Source: Lysobacter daejeonensis GH1-9 (GTDB lineage Bacteria; Pseudomonadota; Gammaproteobacteria; Xanthomonadales; Xanthomonadaceae). Taken from it: a DNA stretch of 64,000 nucleotides. The position numbers and the translations under genes were made by a program. The notes beneath the pieces were generated by a model. The model had not been told where the DNA came from, did not search any database, and was given only the letters and a program-made list of their open reading frames with translations. Position 1 is the first letter of the stretch, and each line of letters opens with the position of its first letter. The stretch is taken from contig NZ_AVPU01000011.1 in assembly GCF_000768355.1 (NCBI RefSeq), positions 36,975-100,974 on the forward strand, in the 5' to 3' direction. Positions 11,167-21,543 of the stretch are shown in pieces.

Positions 11167-13086
11167 ATGGCCTCCACTGTTCCCGCCACCCCGGCATCGC
11201 ACGACAGCTCCCACGGTCACGGCAAGCAGGGGCTGGCCGGTCTCGTCGTCGGCGCCATTGGCGTCGTCTTTGGCGACATTGGTACCAGCCCGCTGTACAC
11301 CTTGAAGGAAGCGTTCTCGCCGCACTTTGGCCTGGTTGGCAACCACGACACCGTGCTGGGCATCCTGTCGCTGGTGTTCTGGGCACTGATGATCGTAGTG
11401 ACGCTCAAGTACGTCAGCATCATCATGCGCGCCGACAACGAAGGCGAGGGCGGCATCATGGCGTTGATGACGTTGGCCCAGCGCACCCTGCCCAAGGGCG
11501 GCAAGTCGGCCTACGTGGTCGGCATCCTGGGCATCTTCGGCGCGTCGCTGTTCTTCGGCGACAGCGTGATCACCCCGGCGATTTCGGTGCTGGGCGCCGT
11601 GGAAGGCCTGGAGGTCGCCGCACCGGGACTGCACGAGTACATCGTGCCGATCACCCTGCTGATCCTGGTGGCGGTGTTCGTGGCCCAGCGCTTTGGCACC
11701 GAGAAGGTCGGCAAGGTGTTCGGGCCAATCACCTCGCTGTGGTTCTTGTCATTGGCCGCGATCGGCATCCACAACATCATCGACGCGCCGGAAGTGCTCA
11801 AGGCGCTCAACCCGATGTGGGGCGCGCGCTTCTTTCTCGAGCACGGTGCGCATTCGGTGCTGATCCTGGGCGTGGTGGTGCTGGCGGTGACCGGCGGCGA
11901 GGCCCTTTACGCGGACATGGGCCACTTCGGCGTAAAGCCCATCCGCTATGGCTGGTACATCCTGGTGCTGCCGTCGTTGATGCTGAACTACCTGGGGCAG
12001 GGCGCGTTCGTGCTCGAGCACCCGGATGCGGTGATCAACCCGTTCTTCGAGGCCGTGCCGCAGTGGGCCCTGTACCCGATGATCCTGCTGGCCACCGCGG
12101 CGGCGGTGATCGCCTCGCAGGCGGTGATCACCGGTGCCTACTCGGTGGCGCGGCAGGCCATGCAGCTGGGCTACATCCCGCGCATGGGCATCAAGCACAC
12201 CTCCAGTGCCACCATCGGCCAGATCTACATCCCGTACATCAACTGGCTGCTGATGATCATGGTGATCGCGGTGGTGCTGATGTTCCGCAGTTCGACCGCG
12301 CTGGCCTCGGCCTACGGCATCTCGGTGTCGGCGACGATGCTGATCGATACCCTGCTGCTGGCGCTGGTGGCCAACGCGCTGTGGCCCAAGTGGCGCCTGT
12401 GGGTGTTGCCGCTTTGCGTGGTGTTCTTCATCGTCGACGTGGGCTTCGTGATCGCCAACGGCGCCAAGTTCTTCGATGGCGCCTGGTTCCCGGTGATGCT
12501 CGGCCTGATCGTGTTCACCCTGCTGCGCACCTGGCGCCGTGGCCGCGAGCTGCTGCACGCCGAGATCCAGAAGGAAGGCATCCAGCTCGACAGCTTCCTG
12601 CCGGGGCTGATGCTGGCGCCGCCGGTGCGGGTGCCGGGCACCGCGGTGTTCATGACGGCGCAGACGGGCGTGGTGCCGCACGCGCTGCTGCACAACCTCA
12701 AGCACAACAAGGTGCTGCACGAGCGCAACGTGTTCCTTACCGTGGAGACGCTGACGGTGCCCTATGCGCCGAAGGACAAGCGGCTGAAAATGGACTCCAT
12801 CGGCGACGATTTCTATCGGGTGCTGGTCCGCTTCGGTTTCATGGAAACGCCGGACGTGCCGCTGGCGCTGATGCGTTCCTGCGACAAGGGCGGGATGTAT
12901 TTCGACCCGATGGATACCACCTATTTCGCCAGCCGCGAAACGGTGGTGGCCAGCGCGCACCGCGGCATGCCGGTGTGGCGTGACCGCATTTTTGCCTTCA
13001 TGCACCGCAATGCGGCGCCGGCCACCGGCTTCTTCCGCATCCCGGGCAACCGGTTGGTGGAGTTGGGGGCGCAGGTCGAGATCTGA
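11167..13086 (+). CDS. kup: Kup-type low-affinity potassium uptake transporter
   Basis: A 639-residue inner-membrane protein of the KUP/HAK/KT family (potassium-proton symport). The signature [22 protein letters not shown] lies in the first membrane segment, and about 12 hydrophobic segments fill residues 20-460. They are followed by the soluble C-terminal domain typical of Kup (for example [20 protein letters not shown] and the terminal [18 protein letters not shown]). It stands between ruvA and ruvB, an arrangement known in Xanthomonadaceae including Xylella. The ATG at 11167 removes a short unconserved extension; ruvA ends 43 bp before it. Confidence 0.95.
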   Translation: MASTVPATPASHDSSHGHGKQGLAGLVVGAIGVVFGDIGTSPLYTLKEAFSPHFGLVGNHDTVLGILSLVFWALMIVVTLKYVSIIMRADNEGEGGIMALMTLAQRTLPKGGKSAYVVGILGIFGASLFFGDSVITPAISVLGAVEGLEVAAPGLHEYIVPITLLILVAVFVAQRFGTEKVGKVFGPITSLWFLSLAAIGIHNIIDAPEVLKALNPMWGARFFLEHGAHSVLILGVVVLAVTGGEALYADMGHFGVKPIRYGWYILVLPSLMLNYLGQGAFVLEHPDAVINPFFEAVPQWALYPMILLATAAAVIASQAVITGAYSVARQAMQLGYIPRMGIKHTSSATIGQIYIPYINWLLMIMVIAVVLMFRSSTALASAYGISVSATMLIDTLLLALVANALWPKWRLWVLPLCVVFFIVDVGFVIANGAKFFDGAWFPVMLGLIVFTLLRTWRRGRELLHAEIQKEGIQLDSFLPGLMLAPPVRVPGTAVFMTAQTGVVPHALLHNLKHNKVLHERNVFLTVETLTVPYAPKDKRLKMDSIGDDFYRVLVRFGFMETPDVPLALMRSCDKGGMYFDPMDTTYFASRETVVASAHRGMPVWRDRIFAFMHRNAAPATGFFRIPGNRLVELGAQVEI

Positions 13087-13110
13087 CGCGCGGAAAACAA
13101 AAATGCGACC

Positions 13111-14160
13111 ATGGCGGTCATGAACGACCAACGCATCATCGCCGCCGGCGCCACCCGCGAAGACGAGGCGATCGAAGCCTCCATCCGCCCCAAACGGCTG
13201 GACGAGTACCTCGGCCAGGCCCCCGTGCGCGAGCAGATGAAGATCTACATCGAGGCCGCCAAGGGCCGCGGTGAGGCGCTCGACCACGTGCTGATCTTCG
13301 GCCCGCCGGGCCTGGGCAAGACCACGCTCAGCCACGTCATCGCCAACGAACTGGGGGTCAACCTGCGCCAGACCTCGGGCCCGGTGATCGAGAAGGCCGG
13401 CGACCTGGCCGCGCTGCTGACCAACCTGCAGCCGCACGACGTGCTGTTCGTCGACGAGATCCACCGGCTCTCGCCCGCCATCGAGGAAGTGCTGTACCCG
13501 GCGATGGAGGACTACCAGATCGACATCATGATCGGCGAGGGGCCGGCCGCCCGCTCGATCAAGCTCGACCTGCCGCCGTTCACCCTGATCGGTGCCACCA
13601 CGCGCGCCGGCCTGCTGACCGCGCCGTTGCGTGACCGCTTCGGCATCGTCCAGCGCCTGGAGTTCTACGACGCCGAGGAGCTGACGCGCATCGTGCGCCG
13701 GTCGTCGCAGATCCTGGGCATCGCCTGCGACCCCGAGGGCGCGGCGGAGATCGCCCGGCGCTCGCGCGGCACCCCGCGCATCGCCAATCGCCTGTTGCGT
13801 CGCGTACGCGACTACGCCCAGGTCAAGACCGGCGGCGGCATCACCCGCGACACCGCGGACGCCGCCATGGCCATGCTCAAGGTGGACCCCGAGGGCTTCG
13901 ACGACCTCGACCGCCGCCTGCTGCGCATCATCATCGAGTCGTTCGACGGCGGCCCGGTGGGGGTCGAGTCGCTGGCCGCCGCGCTGAGCGAGGAGCGTGG
14001 CACGCTGGAGGACGTGATTGAGCCGTACCTGATCCAGCAGGGCTTCCTGATCCGCACCGCCCGCGGCCGCATGGCGACGTCCAAGGCGTATCGCCAGATC
14101 GGACTGAAACCGAAAACGGGAACGGGTGGGCTATTTGGAAGTGACGCCGATGGCGATTGA
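13111..14160 (+). CDS. ruvB: Holliday junction branch migration ATPase RuvB
   Basis: RuvB is the hexameric AAA+ motor that, with RuvA, drives branch migration. The 349-residue protein has Walker [10 protein letters not shown], Walker [11 protein letters not shown], sensor-1 [10 protein letters not shown], the arginine-finger region [16 protein letters not shown], and the C-terminal winged helix ([24 protein letters not shown]). ATG codons at 13111 and 13120 are both possible starts. The 3' end overlaps ybgC by 11 bp. Confidence 0.96.
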   Translation: MAVMNDQRIIAAGATREDEAIEASIRPKRLDEYLGQAPVREQMKIYIEAAKGRGEALDHVLIFGPPGLGKTTLSHVIANELGVNLRQTSGPVIEKAGDLAALLTNLQPHDVLFVDEIHRLSPAIEEVLYPAMEDYQIDIMIGEGPAARSIKLDLPPFTLIGATTRAGLLTAPLRDRFGIVQRLEFYDAEELTRIVRRSSQILGIACDPEGAAEIARRSRGTPRIANRLLRRVRDYAQVKTGGGITRDTADAAMAMLKVDPEGFDDLDRRLLRIIIESFDGGPVGVESLAAALSEERGTLEDVIEPYLIQQGFLIRTARGRMATSKAYRQIGLKPKTGTGGLFGSDADGD

Positions 14161-14593
14161 GCCTTCGTTCAGTTGGCCTGCACGCGTTTACTGGGAAGAT
14201 ACCGACGCAGGTGGCGTGGTCTACCACGCGCAGTACCTGGCCTTCATGGAGCGGGCCCGTACCGAATGGATGCGCGAGCAGGGCTACGGGCAGGAACTGT
14301 TGCGCAACGAATACGGCCTCGTATTCGTGGTGCGTGCGATGGAGATCGACTTCCTCAAGCCGGCGCGGCTGGATGATGCATTGTCCGTCACCGCGGCGGT
14401 GCAGGATTGCCGCAAAGCCAGCCTGGTGTTCGCGCAGTCCATCCGCCGTGGCGATGAACTGTTGCTCACCGCGCAGGTCCGGATCGCCGCCCTGCACGCG
14501 GACAGCTTCCGGCCGCGGGGCATCCCGCAGCCGTTGTTGGCCCAGTTGCAGGCCCATTCGTTGCAAGACACCGAAGAACCACCGTCGGCGTAA
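14150..14593 (+). CDS. ybgC: Tol-Pal-associated acyl-CoA thioesterase YbgC
   Basis: A 147-residue hotdog-fold thioesterase of the 4-hydroxybenzoyl-CoA thioesterase type, opening [34 protein letters not shown]. The catalytic Asp is in [12 protein letters not shown]. The gene is the standard first member of the tol-pal cluster; E. coli YbgC acts on acyl-CoAs and associates with acyl carrier protein and phospholipid synthesis. SD-like GGAAG precedes the ATG at 14150, which lies inside the end of ruvB. Confidence 0.93.
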   Translation: MAIEPSFSWPARVYWEDTDAGGVVYHAQYLAFMERARTEWMREQGYGQELLRNEYGLVFVVRAMEIDFLKPARLDDALSVTAAVQDCRKASLVFAQSIRRGDELLLTAQVRIAALHADSFRPRGIPQPLLAQLQAHSLQDTEEPPSA

Positions 14594-14638
14594 TCCACGC
14601 CGCGCCAGCTAGGCCCCACGGGGCACGGAGAACCACGC

Positions 14639-15424
14639 ATGACCTACCTGTTGACCGCGCTGCAGGCCACCGCCGAAGCCCTTCCCGAAGAAGCGCCTGC
14701 CAGCACGGTCGCCGACGCCGCGGGTGCCGCCGTGGCCGCGGGCGACAACGGGCTCAACCTGCTGCAGCTGATCCTGCACGCCAGCCTGCCGGTGCAGCTG
14801 GTGATGGGAATCCTGCTGCTGGCCTCGGTCGCGTCCTGGGCCATCATCTTCCGCAAGAAGAGCGTGCTGGACCGGGCCGCCAAGGAAGCCGAACATTTCG
14901 AGGAACGCTTCTGGTCCGGCGCCGAGCTCTCCAAGCTCTATGCCGGCGCCACCGAGCGCAACCGCGACGTCGGCGGCATGGAGGCGATCTTCGAAGCCGG
15001 CTTCCGCGAGTTCAACCGCGTGCGCCAGCGCAAGGGCGCGGACCCGCGCACCCAGCTGGAGGGCGCGCAGCGCGCCATGCGCGCCACCACCTCGCGCGAG
15101 ATCGACGGACTGGAGCACAACCTCGAATTCCTCGCCAACGTCGGCTCGATCAGCCCATACATCGGCCTGTTCGGCACGGTGTGGGGCATCATGATCTCGT
15201 TCCAGGGCCTGGCCCAGCTGAAGGAGGCGACCATCGCCACCGTCGCGCCGGGCATCTCCGAGGCGCTGGTGGCCACCGCGATGGGCCTGTTCGCCGCGAT
15301 CCCGGCAGTGTGGGCCTATAACCGCTACGCCACCAAGGTCGAGCGCATCGCGGTGCGCTACGACGCCTTCTCCGAGGAGTTCTCCTCGATCCTGCAGCGC
15401 CAGTCGCACCTCGACGAGGCCTGA
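14639..15424 (+). CDS. tolQ: Tol-Pal system proton channel subunit TolQ
   Basis: TolQ forms, with TolR, the proton-driven motor that energises TolA in the inner membrane. The 261-residue protein has three membrane segments: the first around LVMGILLLASVASWAIIF, then a cytoplasmic loop, then two close together (SISPYIGLFGTVWGIMISF and SEALVATAMGLFAAIPAVWAYN). The conserved Thr/Pro pore residues lie in the latter two. An N-terminal Ala/Glu-rich extension before the first membrane segment (about 45 residues) is longer than in E. coli TolQ. An SD (CACGGAG) precedes the ATG. Confidence 0.96.
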   Translation: MTYLLTALQATAEALPEEAPASTVADAAGAAVAAGDNGLNLLQLILHASLPVQLVMGILLLASVASWAIIFRKKSVLDRAAKEAEHFEERFWSGAELSKLYAGATERNRDVGGMEAIFEAGFREFNRVRQRKGADPRTQLEGAQRAMRATTSREIDGLEHNLEFLANVGSISPYIGLFGTVWGIMISFQGLAQLKEATIATVAPGISEALVATAMGLFAAIPAVWAYNRYATKVERIAVRYDAFSEEFSSILQRQSHLDEA

Positions 15425-15427
15425 TCC

Positions 15428-15864
<437 letters not shown>

Positions 15865-15868
<4 letters not shown>

Positions 15869-16833
15869 GGGAAACCCGCGCCGATACCTCGCGCGCGATC
15901 GGGATGGCGTTGCTGCTGCACGCAGTGATGTTCCTGGCGATGTTTGCCGGATTGTGGTGGACCAAGACCCAGCGACCTGCGTCGGCCGCGGGCGGGCCTG
16001 TGGGTGCGGAGCTGGTCGACGCCAGCGACTTGTCGCAGGCCATGCAGCGCACCTTGGCCAACCGGCCCGAGCCGGTGGTCGAATCGCCGCTGCCCGAACC
16101 GGTCGAAGAGGAGGTCGCGCCCGAGCTGCAGCCACTGCCCGAGCCCGTGCCGCAGGAAGAGGTGGCGCCGCAGCAGACCGCGCCGCAGGAGTTGCTGGCC
16201 AACCCGGACGACCGCAACCAGGACGCGGTGGTCGACCGCCCGACGCCGAACCCGACCACCCAGACCCAGGTGCAGGAGGCCAAGCGCCGCCAGGAGCAGG
16301 TGGACCTGACCGAGCAGAAGCGCCAGGAAGACGCGGAGCGCAAGCAGCGCCTGGCCAAGCAGGAAGAAGAGCGGCAGAAGCAGCTGGCGGAAATCAAGCG
16401 CCTGCGCGCACTCGCCGCGCGTGACGCCAAGGTGGCAGAGGCGCAGTTGCAGCGAATCGCCGACGCCCGCGCATCGAGCGCCTCGGAGGAAGCCGCGCGG
16501 TCGGATGCCGGGGCCAGCGGAGCCCGTGCCGGCGGTGGTGGCGTCGACCAGGGCCTGCTGGCCCAGTACATCGCCGCCCTGCAGGCCGCCATCAACGCCA
16601 AGTGGACCCGCCCGGAGTCCGTGCCGGCGGGCGCACCCTGCCGTCTCGTCATCCGCCAGCTCCCCGGCGGCAACGTGATGGACGTGCAGGTGGCTTCCCC
16701 GTGTGCCTACGACGAGGCGGGCCAGGAGTCGATCAAGCGTGCCGTGCTGAAGGCCGATCCGTTGCCGTATGCCGGCTTCGAGGCCGTATTCAACCGTAAC
16801 CTGACCATCAACTTCCGCGCCCAGGATCGTTGA
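15865..16833 (+). CDS. tolA: Tol-Pal energy-transducing protein TolA
   Basis: TolA spans the periplasm and links the TolQR motor to TolB/Pal. The 322-residue protein has an N-terminal membrane anchor with the usual Ser-His-Leu-like helix (SRAIGMALLLHAVMFLAMFAGLWW), a Pro/Glu-rich segment, a long Lys/Arg/Glu/Ala helical domain (roughly residues 130-220), and a C-terminal TolA/TonB-type globular domain (LLAQYIAALQAAINAKWTRPE ... PCRLVIRQLPGGNVMDVQV). The helical arm is shorter than in E. coli (421 aa), a common variation. Confidence 0.94.
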
Positions 16834-16840
16834 CCGCCGC

Positions 16841-16878
16841 CCCGATCCGGCCCTTCCAGACGGCCGGATTCGGGTTTT
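16841..16878 (+). terminator. Intrinsic terminator between tolA and tolB
   Basis: CCGATCCGGCC at 16842-16852 pairs with GGCCGGATTCGG at 16862-16873 (one bulged base), loop CTTCCAGA, followed by TTTT. This is a classic GC-rich stem plus short T-tract 8 bp after the tolA stop. It implies that tolB-pal-cpoB are at least partly transcribed from their own promoter in the 70 bp that remain before tolB. Confidence 0.72.
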
Positions 16879-16947
16879 GTTCAGCTTTGAGGCCGCGTTC
16901 ACGGCCAAGCTGTTAGGACTGTTCATATTCCCCCGGATGGACTGCCG

Positions 16948-18273
16948 ATGAATCGAACGACGCCCTGGTGGGCCGCCTTGCTCGCCCTCCTGCTCCCCTT
17001 CGCCGCGGCTGCGCAGCAGCAGGGCCTGGAGATTGACGTGATCGGCGGCAACGCTGCCGCCCTGCCCATCGCCGTCGTGCCGATGCCGTACCAGGGCAGT
17101 GCCGGGGCGCCCGACACCGATGTCGCCGCGGTGGTGAAGGCCGACCTGGAGCGGTCGGGCCAATTCCGCGGCCTGCCGGAGCGCGACCTGATCGAGCGCC
17201 CCAGCCGCGGCGGCGAGGTCAACTACCCCACCTGGCGCGCCCTCAACCAGGACTACCTGCTGGTGGGCCGCGTCCTGGACGGCGGCATGGGCAACTACCG
17301 CGTGGAGTACGAACTGTTCGATGTTGCGAAGCAGCAGCGCCTGCTCGGCTTCGCCATGACGGCGCGCAGCAACGCGATGCGTGACGTGGCGCACCAGATT
17401 GCCGATGCGGTTTACGAGAAGATCCTCGGGATCCGCGGCGCGTTCTTCACCCGCATCGCCTACGTCACCGCCTCGGGCGTGGGCAAGGGCGCGCGCTACG
17501 CGCTGATGGTCGCCGACAGCGACGGCTACAACCCGCAGGCAGTGGTCAATTCGTCCGAGCCGATCCTGTCGCCCTCGTGGAGCCCGGATGGCAACCGCCT
17601 GGCCTACGTCACCTTCGAGAACGGAAGCTCAACCATCTTTGTCCAGGACATCAACACCGGCCAGCGCGAGTCCATTGCCCGTTACCGCGGCATCAATGGC
17701 GCGCCCGCGTTCTCGCCTGACGGTCGTCGCATGGCGATGACGCTGTCGCGCAGCGGCAACCCGGAGATCTACGTGATGGACCTGGGCAGCCGCGCGCTCA
17801 CCCAGCTGACCAACCATTTCGGCATCGACACCGAGCCGGAGTGGAGCGCCGACGGCGGCAGCGTGTACTTCACATCCGACCGCGGCGGCCGCCCGCAGAT
17901 CTACAAGGTGTCGTCCAGCGGTGGCAGCGCCAGTCGCGTCACCTTCCAGGGCACCTACAACGCCAGTGCCACCGTGTCGGCCGACGGCAAGAAGATCGCC
18001 ACTGCCCAGGGCGCCGGCAACAACTACCGCGTGGCGATGATGGACGCCAGCTTCGGCACACCGCGCTGGAGTACGCTGTCGCCGGGCTCGCTGGACGAGT
18101 CGCCCAGCTTCGCGCCCAATGCCTCGATGGTGCTGTATGCGGCCCGCGAGGGGCACCGCGGCGTGCTGTACGCCGTCTCGGCCGATGCGCGCGTCCGCCA
18201 GCGTTTGGTGCTCTCGGGCGGAGACGTCCGCGAACCCGCCTGGGGTCCGTACCGGGCCCAGGCCGCGCAATGA
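16948..18273 (+). CDS. tolB: Tol-Pal periplasmic protein TolB
   Basis: TolB is the periplasmic partner of Pal. The 441-residue protein has a signal peptide ([19 protein letters not shown]), an N-terminal alpha/beta domain ([10 protein letters not shown] ... [11 protein letters not shown]), and a C-terminal six-bladed WD40-like beta-propeller whose blades show the repeated [15 protein letters not shown] / [27 protein letters not shown] pattern. The ATG at 16948 opens the signal peptide. The family assignment is beyond doubt from the repeat pattern and position. Confidence 0.97.
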   Translation: MNRTTPWWAALLALLLPFAAAAQQQGLEIDVIGGNAAALPIAVVPMPYQGSAGAPDTDVAAVVKADLERSGQFRGLPERDLIERPSRGGEVNYPTWRALNQDYLLVGRVLDGGMGNYRVEYELFDVAKQQRLLGFAMTARSNAMRDVAHQIADAVYEKILGIRGAFFTRIAYVTASGVGKGARYALMVADSDGYNPQAVVNSSEPILSPSWSPDGNRLAYVTFENGSSTIFVQDINTGQRESIARYRGINGAPAFSPDGRRMAMTLSRSGNPEIYVMDLGSRALTQLTNHFGIDTEPEWSADGGSVYFTSDRGGRPQIYKVSSSGGSASRVTFQGTYNASATVSADGKKIATAQGAGNNYRVAMMDASFGTPRWSTLSPGSLDESPSFAPNASMVLYAAREGHRGVLYAVSADARVRQRLVLSGGDVREPAWGPYRAQAAQ

Positions 18274-18366
18274 GCCGCATGGAAGCGAGGCAACCCCTGT
18301 TCTAACCGGTTGGGCCAGAAGGCCCCGCTCAATCCACCCCGCACCATGCTTTGACGAGGAGTCATC

Positions 18367-18885
18367 ATGAACAGCACCGTCCGTATCGCCCTTCTCGCCG
18401 TGCTCTGCACGGCCGCCGTCGCCTGCTCGAAGAAGGTCAAGGAAGAAGCCCCGCCGGCCGAACCCGCCCCGGCCGAAGTCCCGGCTGAACCCACCCCGGC
18501 GCCGAGCACCGGCATGTACGGCCCCGCCGACCTCGATACGGACGCCTGCCTGCGCCAGCGCGTGATCTACTTCGACTTCGACCAGGACGTGCTGCGTCCG
18601 GAGTTCCAGGCCGCCGTCGGCTGCCACGCCAAGTACCTGCGTGACCGCCCGACCGCTCGCATGACCCTGGAAGGCCACGCCGACGAGCGCGGCAGCCGCG
18701 AGTACAACATGGGCCTGGGCGAGCGCCGCGGCAACGCCGTGTCGTCGGCCATGCAGGCCAACGGTGGCTCGGCCAGCCAGCAGATGGTGACCAGCTACGG
18801 CGAAGAGCGCCCGACCTGCCAGGACTCGAACGAGGACTGCTGGGCCAAGAACCGTCGCGTTGAGATCATCTACACCGCGAAGTGA
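18367..18885 (+). CDS. pal: Peptidoglycan-associated lipoprotein Pal
   Basis: Pal is the outer-membrane lipoprotein that holds the outer membrane to peptidoglycan and ends the Tol chain. The 172-residue protein has a lipoprotein signal with lipobox VACS, a Pro/Ala/Glu-rich linker, and an OmpA-like domain with VIYFDFDQDVLRPEF, LEGHADERGSREYNMGLGERR and NRRVEIIY. SD GAGGAG lies 8 bases before the ATG. A small GGGCC/GGCCC hairpin (18312-18325) lies in the 93-bp leader after tolB. Confidence 0.96.
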   Translation: MNSTVRIALLAVLCTAAVACSKKVKEEAPPAEPAPAEVPAEPTPAPSTGMYGPADLDTDACLRQRVIYFDFDQDVLRPEFQAAVGCHAKYLRDRPTARMTLEGHADERGSREYNMGLGERRGNAVSSAMQANGGSASQQMVTSYGEERPTCQDSNEDCWAKNRRVEIIYTAK

Positions 18886-19715
18886 TGAAAGGAATGCGCG
18901 GACTTCTTGTCAGTGCAACCCTGGTGGCGGCCCTCGTGGCCGCCACCCCCGCGTCGGCGCAGCGCGCAAGCCTGGCCGACCGCGTGGCGCTACTCGAACA
19001 GCGGGCCGGCGACAACCAGGCCAACGTGCAGCTGCTCAACGAAGTGAACCAGCTCAAGGCCGAAGTGCAGGCGCTGCGTGCGCAGGTCGAGGAGTTGCAG
19101 CAACTGACCCAGCAGCTCCAGGAATCTGGGAAGCGCCAGTACCTGGACCTGGATGACCGGGTGAACCGGTTGGAAGGGGGGGGCATGCCTGCCGCGCCGG
19201 CGACCCCGCCGAAGGCGGGTGTACCTGCCGCCAAACCGACGGCCGCCGCCAGCAAGCCGGTGCCGGCCGAAGCCGCACCGGCGGTCTACGGCGATGCCGG
19301 CAAGCTGCGTGAAGGAGCCGGCGAGCGCGCGGCCTACGATGCCGCCTTCGCGACCCTGAAGGCCGGCCGCTCGGCGGACGCCTCCAGCCAGTTCCTAGCC
19401 TTCCTGCAACAGTACCCCAATGGGGTCTACGCACCCAACGCCCTGTACTGGCTGGGCGAGAGCTACTACGTCACCCAGAACTACGAACCGGCGCGCGAGC
19501 AGTTCCAGACGCTGGTGGACCGCTACCCGACCCACGACAAGGCACCGGGTGCGCTGCTCAAGCTGGGGCTGGCCCAGCAGGGCCTGAAGCAGCTGGATGC
19601 CGCCGAGCGCACCTTCGGCACGGTGGTGTCGCGCTACCCTGGCACCGACGCCGCACGCGTGGCCCAGGACCGCCTGCGGGCACTGGAACTCGGCCGGATC
19701 AGCCGCACGCGCTAA
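18885..19715 (+). CDS. cpoB: Cell division coordinator CpoB (YbgF)
   Basis: CpoB coordinates peptidoglycan synthesis by PBP1B with Tol-driven outer-membrane constriction. The 276-residue periplasmic protein has a signal peptide (LLVSATLVAALVAATPASAQ), an N-terminal trimerising coiled coil (about residues 30-95), an Ala/Pro-rich linker, and a C-terminal TPR domain (YDAAFATLKAGRSADASSQF, YAPNALYWLGESYYVTQNYEPA, APGALLKLGLAQQGLKQLDAAE). The ATG overlaps the pal stop; ATG 18894 is an alternative. The PBP1B-like gene mrcB is also in this window, at 57918. Confidence 0.93.
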   Translation: MKGMRGLLVSATLVAALVAATPASAQRASLADRVALLEQRAGDNQANVQLLNEVNQLKAEVQALRAQVEELQQLTQQLQESGKRQYLDLDDRVNRLEGGGMPAAPATPPKAGVPAAKPTAAASKPVPAEAAPAVYGDAGKLREGAGERAAYDAAFATLKAGRSADASSQFLAFLQQYPNGVYAPNALYWLGESYYVTQNYEPAREQFQTLVDRYPTHDKAPGALLKLGLAQQGLKQLDAAERTFGTVVSRYPGTDAARVAQDRLRALELGRISRTR

Positions 19716-19724
19716 AATGCCCGG

Positions 19725-20402
19725 ATGAGCACCGTTTCCCCCGAGGCGGCCGCGGCGTCGCCCGAGCGGCTGCGGTTGACCGAAATCTTCCTGTCCCTGC
19801 AGGGCGAGTCGCGCAGTATCGGCTGGCCGACCGTCTTCGTGCGCCTGACCGGCTGCCCGCTGCGCTGCCAGTACTGCGATACCGCCTACGCCTTCCACGG
19901 CGGCCAGTGGTGGGACTTCGACACGATCCTGGCCGAGGTGGCACAGCACGGTGCGCGCCATGTATGCGTCACCGGTGGCGAGCCGCTGGCGCAGAAGCGC
20001 TGCGTGGAGCTGCTGCGGCGCCTGTGCGACGAAGGCTATGACGTCTCGCTGGAAACCTCCGGCGCCATCGACATCGGCCCGGTCGACCCGCGCGTGTCGC
20101 GCGTGCTGGACATCAAGACGCCGGGCTCTGGCGAAGTCGCGCGCAACCTGTGGTCCAACCTGCCGCTGCTGACCGCGCACGACCAGGTCAAGTTCGTGAT
20201 CTGCAGCCGTGGGGACTACGACTGGGCCAAGGCCATCGTCGCCGAGCACAAGCTGACGCAGACCTGCGACGTGCTGTTCTCGCCCAGCTTCAGCCAGGTG
20301 GACCCGAGCGCGCTGGCCGACTGGATCGTCGCCGACCGCTTGCCGGTGCGCTTCCAGCTGCAGTTGCACAAGATCCTGTGGAACGACGAGCCGGGGCGTT
20401 GA
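19725..20402 (+). CDS. queE: 7-carboxy-7-deazaguanine synthase QueE
   Basis: QueE is a radical-SAM enzyme that converts carboxytetrahydropterin to 7-carboxy-7-deazaguanine in queuosine synthesis. The 225-residue protein has the CxxxCxxC cluster motif in GCPLRCQYCDTAYAF, preceded by EIFLSLQGESRSIGWPTVFVRLTG; the SAM-binding GGE is in HVCVTGGEPLAQK. It follows cpoB by 9 bp and is followed by queC after a 70-bp gap. This pairing after tol-pal is common in Pseudomonas and Xanthomonads. Confidence 0.95.
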   Translation: MSTVSPEAAAASPERLRLTEIFLSLQGESRSIGWPTVFVRLTGCPLRCQYCDTAYAFHGGQWWDFDTILAEVAQHGARHVCVTGGEPLAQKRCVELLRRLCDEGYDVSLETSGAIDIGPVDPRVSRVLDIKTPGSGEVARNLWSNLPLLTAHDQVKFVICSRGDYDWAKAIVAEHKLTQTCDVLFSPSFSQVDPSALADWIVADRLPVRFQLQLHKILWNDEPGR

Positions 20403-20472
20403 GCCCGGCAGCGTCGTACCGTTGTTGTCCGTTCGGGGCCGTGCCAATGCGGCCGGTCCGATGGAGTATTGA

Positions 20473-21168
20473 ATGAAGAAGGCCGTTGTCCTGGTATCCG
20501 GAGGCATGGACTCCGCCGTCGTCATCGCGATCGCACGCGAGCAGGGGTTTGCCGTGCACGCGCTGAGCGTGAGCTACGGTCAGCGCCACACGTCCGAGCT
20601 GGATGCCGCCGACCGCGTGTCCAAGGCGCTGGGCGCGGTGGCGCACAAGACGGTCAACGTGGACCTGCGCAGCATCGGTGGCTCGGCGCTGACCGACGAC
20701 ATCGAGGTGCCGCTGGACACCGACGGCCACCCGGTGGGGCAGGCCGCGGCCAAGGACGCCATCCCCGTGACCTACGTGCCGGCGCGCAACACCATCATGC
20801 TGTCCATCGCGCTGGGTTGGGCCGAGGTGCTGGGCGCCAACGACATCTTCTGCGGCGTCAACGCGGTCGATTATTCCGGCTACCCGGATTGCCGCCCCGA
20901 GTTCGTGGCCGCCTTCGAGCGGCTGGCCAACCTGGCCACCAAGGCCGGTGTGGAAGGCGCGGGGCTGCGCGTGCACGCGCCGTTGCAGTTCATGAGCAAG
21001 GCCGACATCGTGCGCGAGGGCGTGCGCCTGGGCGTGGACTTCGCGCAGACCGTGTCGTGCTACAAGGCCGACGAAGCCGGCCGCGCCTGCGGGCATTGCG
21101 ATGCGTGCCGGTTGCGGGCGGAGGGCTTCGCGGTGGCGGGCGTGGTGGATCCGACCCGTTACGTCTGA
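20473..21168 (+). CDS. queC: 7-cyano-7-deazaguanine synthase QueC
   Basis: QueC makes preQ0 from 7-carboxy-7-deazaguanine using ATP and ammonia. The 231-residue protein has the PP-loop [12 protein letters not shown] at the N-terminus, [17 protein letters not shown] in the middle, and a C-terminal zinc site with Cys in [21 protein letters not shown]. It lies between queE and the tRNA-Lys gene; the queuosine product modifies GUN-anticodon tRNAs (Asp, Asn, His, Tyr), not Lys. Confidence 0.96.
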   Translation: MKKAVVLVSGGMDSAVVIAIAREQGFAVHALSVSYGQRHTSELDAADRVSKALGAVAHKTVNVDLRSIGGSALTDDIEVPLDTDGHPVGQAAAKDAIPVTYVPARNTIMLSIALGWAEVLGANDIFCGVNAVDYSGYPDCRPEFVAAFERLANLATKAGVEGAGLRVHAPLQFMSKADIVREGVRLGVDFAQTVSCYKADEAGRACGHCDACRLRAEGFAVAGVVDPTRYV

Positions 21169-21249
21169 CGCGGCATCGGGCAGTGCGGCATCGGTGCCGC
21201 CCGGTCCGGACGTCGTGCGGGTTCACCTGCATCGCGCGCGCCGCTGCGC

Positions 21250-21255
21250 TAGAAT
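21250..21255 (+). promoter_or_regulatory. Probable -10 box of tRNA-Lys
   Basis: TAGAAT lies 31 bp before the tRNA-Lys 5' end and is followed by a very GC-rich stretch (CCCGGCGCAAGGCCGGG). The only TTCACC-like -35 hexamer (21222-21227) is 22 bp away, too far for a standard spacer, so the promoter call rests on the -10 match and position. Confidence 0.4.
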
Positions 21256-21285
21256 GCACGACCCGGCGCAAGGCCGGGCCGCGAT

Positions 21286-21361
21286 GGGTCGTTAGCTCAG
21301 TCGGTAGAGCATCGGACTTTTAATCCGCTGGTCGATGGTTCGAATCCATCACGACCCACCA
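21286..21361 (+). tRNA. tRNA-Lys (anticodon TTT)
   Basis: A complete 76-nt tRNA with encoded CCA. The acceptor stem GGGTCGT/ACGACCC pairs fully; the D arm is GCTC/GAGC, the anticodon loop CTTTTAA carries TTT (lysine), the T arm is GATGG-TTCGAAT-CCATC, and the discriminator is A. The first anticodon-stem pair (27-43) is T-C and does not pair. It closely matches E. coli tRNA-Lys in the acceptor, D and T regions. The 3' end is the presumed attachment site of the element that follows. Confidence 0.97.
21347..21361 (+). other. Presumed attL core (tRNA-Lys 3' end)
   Basis: The last 15 bases of tRNA-Lys, CATCACGACCCACCA, are the likely left attachment core of the element: a P4-type integrase starts 183 bp downstream, and a near copy lacking one C (CATCACGACCACCA) lies at 41904-41917. 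Use of tRNA 3' ends by P4-type integrases is established; the exact core here is inferred. Confidence 0.5.
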
Positions 21362-21475
21362 AATCGCAATCCCAAAGGGTCCGAGACCGACCCAAACAGC
21401 AACGATTCCACGCGGAATCCCGTCGATGCGGGGCCCCAAGGGTTCCCAAGCGTCCCATTGCATCCCGTCGCGAGT

Positions 21476-21535
21476 GTGAGTAGATTCGGGAGTAGGGCGA
21501 CCTACTCACGGGTCGCCAGGACCCATCTACTCACG
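21476..21535. repeat. Three GTGAGTAG octamers, probable integrase arm sites (left)
   Basis: GTGAGTAG occurs at 21476-21483 on the + strand and, inverted, at 21502-21509 and 21527-21534 (the inverted copies share CTACTCACG and are 25 bp apart). The same octamer is present twice at the right edge (41823-41842). Clustered short repeats at both ends of an element, next to the integrase gene, fit arm-type integrase or excisionase binding sites. The last copy ends 9 bp before the integrase start codon, so binding there could also regulate the gene. Confidence 0.6.
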
Positions 21536-21543
21536 AGGTCTGC

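Noticed and set aside
11749..13464. Long antisense open frame across kup and ruvB
   Set aside because: High-GC shadow frame: His/Arg/Gln-rich translation without domains, opposite two certain genes.
21362..21475. A CRISPR array or second tRNA after tRNA-Lys
   Set aside because: No regularly spaced repeats and no cloverleaf can be built there.
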